This document shows, one piece after another, positions 6,609-11,795 of a DNA stretch of 11,795 bases. Made by a program: the position numbers and the translations under genes. Below the pieces are notes generated by a model that saw only the letters and a list, made by a program, of their open reading frames with translations, had not been told where the DNA came from and made no database searches. Position 1 is the first letter of the stretch, and each line of letters starts with the position of its first letter. The stretch comes from Candidatus Hydrogenedentota bacterium (GTDB lineage: Bacteria > Hydrogenedentota > Hydrogenedentia > Hydrogenedentiales > CAITNO01), in contig CAIXUF010001483.1 in assembly GCA_903922535.1 (NCBI GenBank), positions 1-11,795 of the forward strand. The letters are read 5' to 3'.

Positions 6609-7766
6609 ATGTTCACACCGGAAGAACGAGAACGGGTGCTTCGCCTCAATGTGCAATTGAGCCGAGACAGCCATGAACCGTTGCATGTGCAATTGACCCG
6701 ATCACTGCAGAATCTGGTCATCCGCCATTTCGAGAAGGATGACAGGTTCTTCTCGGAGGAGGAACTGGGGGAGCGGCTTGACCTTTCGGTTGGAACGGTG
6801 CGGCGGTCCCTGAACCGTCTCGTGGAGGAGGGCTTGCTGCGGCGGCACCGGGGCCAGGGGTCTTTTGTGTGCCGGAGCATGCGGGACGACGGAGGAACAG
6901 GTCTTCGCGTGATCGCCGTGGTCAACACCTTTGACTCGTTCTTCAACGGCCTGCTGTTGCGGGAGCTTGCCTACCTTTGCCTGCGCGGCCACCATTCCCT
7001 TGAGGTGATTAATCCGGGCCAGGACGAACGGGTCTCTCGGGCCATCGGTCTGAAGGCCGTTCCAGCGGCTCGCGCGGGATTCGTCTTCCTTTGCCTAGAG
7101 CCCGATTTCACCCATGAACTTGCCAGGACCACCCAAAGCCTGAATATGCCGTCCGTGAACATCGACACCTGGATTCCAGAATATCCCGGAGTGCAAATCT
7201 GTGTCGACAATCGCTGCGGCATTGAGTTGGGCCTTGCCCACCTGAGCGGGCTCGGACACCGCCGGATCGCCCTGTTGCTGTCCGAAAATCCGGATCATGT
7301 CAACATACGAGACCGTGTCGAGGCATTCCACGCCGGGATCGCGGTCCGGGGCCTTGAGGGCTGCGTGATCGAACCGTCCTCCCTTTCGGAACTCCCCGAC
7401 CTCGGCGCGGAACTGCGCTTCCCCACCCAGAGCCGGTACGATGCCCGCATTGGCAGGCGTACCGCAGAACGGGTGATCGAGACGGGGGCGTCCGCCGTGC
7501 TGTGCGTTTCCGACATTGGCGCGTGCTTTCTCATGAAACGCCTTCATATGGCGGGGATGCGCATTCCCGAAGACATCTCAGTGATGGGTTTTAACGACGA
7601 GGGCACCGGCCTCATGATGTATCCTGAACTGACCACCATCGCCCAGCCTTACCAGGAAATCGCCGGGGCGGCATTCGACAATCTGGAGCGGTTCGACACG
7701 TCCGCCCGCCACATCCGGATCCTGCCCCAACTCGTGGTGCGTGGCAGTACGGCGGCTGTTCGTTGA
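6609..7766 (+). CDS. GntR-type winged-helix / LacI-type sensor hybrid transcriptional regulator
   Basis: This 385-residue protein is a DNA-binding regulator of the AraR-like layout. Residues about 23-88 form a GntR-type winged helix: PLHVQLTRSLQNLV, then FFSEEELGERLDLSVGTVRRS with the recognition helix, then LVEEGLLRRHRGQGSFV as helix and wing. Residues about 100-380 resemble a LacI/periplasmic-binding sensor: HLSGLGHRRIALLL, an AVLCVSDIGACFLMKRLHMAG segment and the typical (I/M)PEDISVMGFND, ending with PQLVVRGS. Such sensors usually bind a sugar or sugar derivative. It is the only plus-strand gene and is divergent from the small gene and giant protein, so it may regulate them; its 3' end converges on the secreted enzyme gene. 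The ribosome site is weak (GGA about 9 nt upstream). The fold call is firm; ligand and targets are not known. Confidence 0.9.
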   Translation: MFTPEERERVLRLNVQLSRDSHEPLHVQLTRSLQNLVIRHFEKDDRFFSEEELGERLDLSVGTVRRSLNRLVEEGLLRRHRGQGSFVCRSMRDDGGTGLRVIAVVNTFDSFFNGLLLRELAYLCLRGHHSLEVINPGQDERVSRAIGLKAVPAARAGFVFLCLEPDFTHELARTTQSLNMPSVNIDTWIPEYPGVQICVDNRCGIELGLAHLSGLGHRRIALLLSENPDHVNIRDRVEAFHAGIAVRGLEGCVIEPSSLSELPDLGAELRFPTQSRYDARIGRRTAERVIETGASAVLCVSDIGACFLMKRLHMAGMRIPEDISVMGFNDEGTGLMMYPELTTIAQPYQEIAGAAFDNLERFDTSARHIRILPQLVVRGSTAAVR

Positions 7767-7782
7767 AGTCTTGCCGGGCATT

Positions 7783-7828
7783 GGGGGCGCGGCTCCCCTG
7801 TTGCATCCAAGGGGGGTGAAATTACCCC
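7783..7828. terminator. Short G/C hairpins in the convergent gap, possible weak terminators
   Basis: The 70-nt gap between two converging stops (7766 and 7837) holds GGGG-CGCGGCT-CCCC (about 7784-7798) and GGGGT-GAAATT-ACCCC (7813-7828). Either could form a 4-5 bp stem readable from both sides. Neither is followed by a T-run, so intrinsic termination is uncertain. Confidence 0.25.
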
Positions 7829-7836
7829 ATGCGTTT

Positions 7837-9996
7837 CTAGCGCATCTGCACCTTGAACTCGATATCCTGCGCGGTGTTGTCGAAGTCGAACCAGAGGGTC
7901 TTGCTGTCTTTGTCCCATTCCGTGGCCACGGGTATGGTGGGTTCCGTGGTCACGCCCTTGGGCTCTTTGGACAAGAGCATGCGCGCCCGGGCGCGGGTGC
8001 CCTCGGGACCGCGCGTGGTGAAGTGCTGCACGTCGTCCGCATTGTGCTCGTCGCGCACGCGGGTGGAGGCCGCGGCCACCTTCCGGTCCATGCCCTGTCT
8101 TTGTGCCCAGGGGATGTCGAAGAGCAGCGCGCGTTCGCCGGGCTCGAGCACTTTGTCGGTCACCAAGGGTAGCATGGGGTCGAACAGGTCCACGAACTGG
8201 CCCGTGATCTTCAGCGGCTCATCGGAGACCGACTCCTCCATGACTGACGCCACAACGTATGGGCCGCGCTGTAGTTTGAGGTAGTTCTGGGTTTTCAGGG
8301 GTTCGCCAAGCTTTTCCAGCAATCCCGCGACACTGTCCAGTACCTGCTGCGCACCGTTCTCACGCCGTTGGATGGCACTGGGCTGATCAACCACTACACG
8401 CACCCAGCCTTTCCCCACGGCTTCGGGCGCGGTCTTCGCCGCATCGGTCACGCCCAGCCGTTTTAGCAGGTCGTCCGATGCCGTGGATTCGTTCTTGCCC
8501 CGGTCGTTCCACCACTCGCGCACGTGGTGGTAGGGGTCACTGTTGTCGTCGACGAAGAGCAGGCAGCCACCGCCACGCACCCACGCATCGAGCTGGTCAT
8601 GGTATTCCGGTTTGAGCGGCTTCTGGCCCTCATAGGTGAGCAGTGCGACGCGGCAGGTAGAGAGCGTATTGGCCTGCGGCAGGTTCTCCATCTGCACCAT
8701 TTCCACCGGCACGCCCGCCTTGACCAGCGGCAGCGCAACCCCGAAGAACCCGCCGAGGTCGGCGTCGCTCCGATTCGGCATTTCCCGCTGAAACATCATT
8801 GAATCGGAAACGATGACGCCGATGCCGCGTGTGCCACAGTCATAAGAGACCACGGGCTGGTCCATGTCGTTGAGGGCGTTGATGACCGTCAGCAATTGCG
8901 CGGCGTATTCGGCCGGAATGCCTTCCTTGGCGTTCGACTTTCCGTCCCAATCCACCTTTGGATAGCTGCCCTCGAAAATGCGGCTCGGCCAGGGCATCAC
9001 CTCGTAACGGGCCACCTCGGGCCAGAACAGCGACGCGATGACGGTGCATTCGTAGTTGCGCCTGTACACGCTCCAAGTGCGGCCGGGATCGTCCTCCACC
9101 GGGTCGGACAGAAACCAGACCTTGCGCCCCGTGGGACGGACCATCGCGAGCATCTGGCCGTATTCGAGATATGCGGACTCAAAAATGCGCGAGGCGCGTT
9201 TTCCCCGGTACCAGTTGCGCGAGCGCGCCGTGCCGCTCCACACCTGCGCGATGTATCCGTCCATCTCCTTGATGTCCATCAGATGGGATTCGGGGCTGAC
9301 AATCCCCCATTGGGAATAGTTGATAAGGCTGTGCGTGGGCACATGGCACTCGATTTGTCTGCCCTGCTCCGCGGCGCGCCCCTTCACATGCATCGCGACC
9401 CCGCGCAGCGCCTTGAAATACATCTCGTACTTGAGCCGGCTCGCGCGGTACTGCGCGTCCACGCTGGAATCGGGCTCCTGCCAGGGCTCACCGTAGCACA
9501 CCTGCCATGCGTTCTTGAACGCGGCGCTCCAACCGGCCCGCGTCCAGAACTCGGGCTCCTCCAAGAAGATCGCCTGCGCGCCCGCGTCCACGGCGGGCTC
9601 CACATATTTCTTGATGTACTCGATATAAGCGTCCGTGGGAACATTGTAGCCCACATTCTCGCCGTGCATGATCAGCTTGCCGCTCTTCTCGGTTTGAATT
9701 TCATCCTTCTTCAAACCGTCCGGGGTCATGTAATACCCCCCGTACCAACCCCAGGCGATGCCCGTCATCATGCCAACGCTGTAGCCCTTGTCGCGCCACA
9801 CCTTGCCGCGTTCGGCAAAGTCCGCCCCAACACCGTAAACCATGACCATGTCGGAGCCGAGGTCGAGCTTGGTGTTGTACTCGCTCCACTCCTGAAACGA
9901 GGTGCGATCCCGTCCGGGCCGCAGCGCTTCCTCGGCAAAGGCGGAAAACACGACCAAGGCCTGCGCGGCAGCGATCAAAGAAAGCATCATCCTCAT
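7837..9996 (-). CDS. Secreted glycoside-hydrolase-like protein with GH42-like three-part layout
   Basis: This 719-residue protein is of no family I recognise with certainty. Residues 1-21 (MRMMLSLIAAAQALVVFSAFA, then EE) are a signal peptide with an AFA cleavage site. Residues about 30-370 look like a TIM barrel: strand-like VMVYG, VGMMTG, AIFLEEPEFW (acidic cluster E146, E147, E149), IECHVPTH, VWFLSDPVEDD and MPWPSRIFEGSY, rich in Trp, Tyr and acidic residues at strand ends as in carbohydrate enzymes. Residues about 378-490 resemble the glutamine-amidotransferase-like trimerisation domain of GH42 beta-galactosidases (GIGVIVSDS, GVPVEMVQMENL, VALLTYEGQ, LDAWVRGGGCLLFVDD). The last 180 residues are predicted beta-rich and end in FDFDNTAQDIEFKVQ. 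A GAAAGAG ribosome site lies 7 nt before the ATG; M3 and M4 are alternatives. The catalytic residues and substrate are not established. Confidence 0.82.
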   Translation of the reverse strand: MRMMLSLIAAAQALVVFSAFAEEALRPGRDRTSFQEWSEYNTKLDLGSDMVMVYGVGADFAERGKVWRDKGYSVGMMTGIAWGWYGGYYMTPDGLKKDEIQTEKSGKLIMHGENVGYNVPTDAYIEYIKKYVEPAVDAGAQAIFLEEPEFWTRAGWSAAFKNAWQVCYGEPWQEPDSSVDAQYRASRLKYEMYFKALRGVAMHVKGRAAEQGRQIECHVPTHSLINYSQWGIVSPESHLMDIKEMDGYIAQVWSGTARSRNWYRGKRASRIFESAYLEYGQMLAMVRPTGRKVWFLSDPVEDDPGRTWSVYRRNYECTVIASLFWPEVARYEVMPWPSRIFEGSYPKVDWDGKSNAKEGIPAEYAAQLLTVINALNDMDQPVVSYDCGTRGIGVIVSDSMMFQREMPNRSDADLGGFFGVALPLVKAGVPVEMVQMENLPQANTLSTCRVALLTYEGQKPLKPEYHDQLDAWVRGGGCLLFVDDNSDPYHHVREWWNDRGKNESTASDDLLKRLGVTDAAKTAPEAVGKGWVRVVVDQPSAIQRRENGAQQVLDSVAGLLEKLGEPLKTQNYLKLQRGPYVVASVMEESVSDEPLKITGQFVDLFDPMLPLVTDKVLEPGERALLFDIPWAQRQGMDRKVAAASTRVRDEHNADDVQHFTTRGPEGTRARARMLLSKEPKGVTTEPTIPVATEWDKDSKTLWFDFDNTAQDIEFKVQMR

Positions 9997-10160
9997 GGCA
10001 GCACTCTTTCACGGTAGTTATGGCAAAGCAGGCGCACCCAACGCGATACTGCGCTACTCTAAACCAGCGGCCTGCACACCGGCAATAATAGGCCCCGGGA
10101 CAACTTCCGGTTTTCCGAACTGGCGGATGGTGACAGCTATAGGTGCCCCGTCAGTCCGTA
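9997..10160. other. Intergenic stretch with no clear feature
   Basis: These 164 nt separate the RNA methyltransferase from the secreted enzyme gene on the same strand. I see no strong promoter, terminator or repeat. The length is enough for the enzyme to have its own promoter, so cotranscription is doubtful. Confidence 0.4.
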
Positions 10161-10736
10161 CTATCCCCGGATCTGGCCGGTCCCGGCCCCCTCCCCATCC
10201 AGTGCCCGCCACTGATCCAGAATCGCATAGAGAATCACCCCGAAGGCGGTGGCGACGTTCAGACTGTTCTTGAAACCCTGCATGGGGATGCGCACCACGG
10301 CGTCGCAGCGGTGCAGCACCCGTTCGTTGATGCCGTTAACCTCGTTTCCGAACACGACCACGACGGGCTGGGGCCATTCGAAGCGGTGATGGGGCACGGC
10401 CCCATCGACGGTCTCTATGCCGACCAGGGGCAGTCCCCGGGCCTTGATCAGGTCCACACAGTCCCGGTTGCGCTCGTGATAGGTCCAGGGCACGTGCTCG
10501 AAAGCCCCGAGTGCGGTCTTTTCGAGTTTCGGATGGGGCGGATGGGCGGTCATGCCGCACAGGTGGATGTGCGCCACGCCGCAGGCGTCGGCCGTGCGGA
10601 ACATGGACCCGACGTTGTAGGCGCTGCGCAGGTTGTCCAGCATGACATGCACGGGATTGCGCGGGGGCATACAGCCGGGGACAACTGCCCCACAGGGGCG
10701 CGGCGATCCCGCGAAATGCGGCTCCAATTCACCCAT
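10161..10736 (-). CDS. TrmH/SpoU-family RNA 2'-O-ribose methyltransferase
   Basis: This 191-residue cytoplasmic enzyme should transfer a methyl group from S-adenosylmethionine to a ribose 2'-OH of tRNA or rRNA. All three SPOUT/SpoU motifs are present: motif 1 at about 33-50 (DNLRSAYNVGSMFRTADA, with the catalytic-type Asn and Arg), motif 2 at about 125-153 (VVVVFGNEVNGI, then DAVVRIPM), and motif 3 at 154-170 (GFKNSLNVATAFGVILY), which form the trefoil-knot cofactor site. It is a single-domain short form without the N-terminal RNA-binding domain of RlmB. The target nucleotide cannot be told from sequence, so no symbol is given. The start at 10736 has GAGG about 5 nt upstream and lies 18 nt after the SPFH stop, implying an operon; M23 or M32 would shorten it without harming motif 1. 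Confidence 0.93.
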   Translation of the reverse strand: MGELEPHFAGSPRPCGAVVPGCMPPRNPVHVMLDNLRSAYNVGSMFRTADACGVAHIHLCGMTAHPPHPKLEKTALGAFEHVPWTYHERNRDCVDLIKARGLPLVGIETVDGAVPHHRFEWPQPVVVVFGNEVNGINERVLHRCDAVVRIPMQGFKNSLNVATAFGVILYAILDQWRALDGEGAGTGQIRG

Positions 10737-10754
10737 GTCCGCCTCGCCGCCCGC

Positions 10755-11795
10755 CTATTTCTTGTCGTCCTTCGGCTTCTCCGGCGGCTTTACGTCGGCC
10801 GCTTTGCCGAGCGCGCCCATTCCGTACATCTTGAGCAGCTCGTTGATGTTGGTGGAGCGCACGTCGAAGCCCTCGCCCATGGGCACCAGCACGATTTTCT
10901 TGCCCTGCAGCGCCTCGGCCACGGCCAGCTTGACGACCGACTCGCCGCCCGCCCCGGCCAGCGCCTCGTTCATCTTGCGGATGCCGTTGGCCTCGGCCTG
11001 GCCCTCCAGGCGCACGGCCTCTGCCTGCTTTTCCTCCTTCTTGAAGGCGGCGTCGGCCTTGATCTTGGCCTGTTCAAACATGCCGTCGGCCTCCGCCTTC
11101 ATCTTGGCGACATCACCCTTCGCCTCCTCGACGTTGGCCAGGAACTGCTGTTCCGTGGCGCGGGTGGTTGATTTGGCCTTTTCGGCGCGCTGCTGGGCCA
11201 CCTTGCGGTCTTCAATGGCCTTCTGGTACTCGGGGCCGAAGCGGTAGTCGCTGGTGCCGACGCGCTCGACAATGACACCGAGCGGGTTCAATATCTTGTT
11301 GAGCGCGATCTTAACCTCCTCGGCCTTCTCGCTGCGCTTGTCGGCCAGATAGAAGTCCTCCGTTTCCAGTTCGCCGAAAATGTCGCGCGGTTTGCTGCGT
11401 GTGACGGTGCGGATAATGTTGTCCTTGAGTTCGTCCATGTTGGTGGCGACTTCCTGCAGGACCTTGGGCGCCTGGGCGGGGTCGATTCTCCAGGACAGGA
11501 CGATGTCGAGACTGATGTCGTTGCCGTCGACGGTCTTGAAGAGCAGGTCGTCCTTTCCCATGCGGTCGCCGCGGTTCACGGCGTTGCTCATTTCGAGCGT
11601 GTTCAGGCGGGTGTCAAAAGTGTGCCAGTCGCTGATGAGCGGCGCAAAGAAGTAGGTGGCGCCAGGCGGGTAGGCCTTGTCCTCAACACCCTTCTTGCCA
11701 AAGAGCGAGAACTTCACGGTGCGCACGCCCACCTCGGTGGGACCAGTGGAGCGGGGCACGCATCCGGACAGAACAACGGCCGCAACAGCAAGGCA
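10755..11795 (-). CDS. SPFH/band-7 (prohibitin-like) lipoprotein, N-terminus cut by right edge
   Basis: The frame is open to the right edge, showing 346 residues. A GTG at 11759 could be mistaken for the start, but the 12 codons upstream in frame read CLAVAAVVLSGC, a signal-peptide core ending in the lipobox LSGC, so the Cys at 11762-11760 is the lipidated residue and the real start lies only a few codons outside. After a short linker the SPFH domain spans about the first 190 mature residues (TEVGVRTVKF, PPGATYFFAPLISDW, LDIVLSWRID, IIRTVTRSKPRDIF, LNPLGVIVERVG). A long Ala/Lys/Glu coiled coil follows (YQKAIEDRKVAQQRAEKAK onward), then a conserved-looking tail (IVLVPMGEGFDVRSTNINELL) and a Pro/Lys end. 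SPFH proteins form membrane-bound oligomeric scaffolds that affect proteases and membrane order. The lipid anchor replaces the usual N-terminal transmembrane helix. The TrmH gene follows by 18 nt. Confidence 0.92.
   Translation of the reverse strand, partial: CLAVAAVVLSGCVPRSTGPTEVGVRTVKFSLFGKKGVEDKAYPPGATYFFAPLISDWHTFDTRLNTLEMSNAVNRGDRMGKDDLLFKTVDGNDISLDIVLSWRIDPAQAPKVLQEVATNMDELKDNIIRTVTRSKPRDIFGELETEDFYLADKRSEKAEEVKIALNKILNPLGVIVERVGTSDYRFGPEYQKAIEDRKVAQQRAEKAKSTTRATEQQFLANVEEAKGDVAKMKAEADGMFEQAKIKADAAFKKEEKQAEAVRLEGQAEANGIRKMNEALAGAGGESVVKLAVAEALQGKKIVLVPMGEGFDVRSTNINELLKMYGMGALGKAADVKPPEKPKDDKK

Noticed and set aside
8896..10017. 373-residue plus-strand open frame
   Set aside because: It is fully antisense to the secreted enzyme, which has a signal peptide and coherent domains; the plus frame has none.
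10081..10140. Hairpin-like CCGG-rich repeats after the methyltransferase gene
   Set aside because: Stems are short or mismatched and lack a T-run, so I do not call a terminator.
10143..11171. 342-residue plus-strand open frame
   Set aside because: It is antisense across the TrmH and SPFH genes, both of which carry unmistakable family motifs.

Overview
The window is GC-rich, gene-dense bacterial DNA. No rRNA, tRNA, mobile element or CRISPR array is visible. Three features suggest an environmental bacterium of the PVC group (Lentisphaerota, Verrucomicrobiota, Planctomycetota) or a neighbour such as Hydrogenedentota: a very large secreted mosaic protein, a GntR-type winged helix fused to a LacI-type sensor domain, and a secreted glycoside-hydrolase-like enzyme of no family I recognise. 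This placement is inferred from gene style and is not proven.

Layout. The left half (1-6058, minus strand) is one open frame that runs off the left edge. It encodes at least 2019 residues of an exported protein: signal peptide, seven Kre9/KNH-like beta-sandwich repeats, two PASTA domains, a ZU5-like domain, two Ig-like domains, a second ZU5-like domain, a seven-unit FG-GAP/VCBS propeller, and a Ser/Thr-rich alternating C-terminal region cut by the edge. Just upstream and on the same strand is a probable small gene (6124-6366) with its own Shine-Dalgarno site and a sigma70-like promoter. The divergent regulator gene (6609-7766, plus strand) shares the 6367-6608 control region. That region carries an imperfect palindrome against the minus-strand -35 box and a 10-bp direct repeat ahead of the regulator.

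The right half is minus strand: a secreted GH42-like three-part enzyme (7837-9996), a TrmH/SpoU RNA methyltransferase (10161-10736), and an SPFH/band-7 lipoprotein (10755 to beyond the right edge). The SPFH and methyltransferase genes are 18 nt apart and probably cotranscribed. The enzyme gene lies 164 nt further downstream and may be separate.

How they may work together. The regulator has a sugar-sensor-type domain and faces the giant surface or secreted protein on one side and a putative secreted carbohydrate-active enzyme on the other. A carbohydrate-responsive attachment and degradation locus is a reasonable hypothesis. The methyltransferase and SPFH lipoprotein look like unrelated housekeeping genes.
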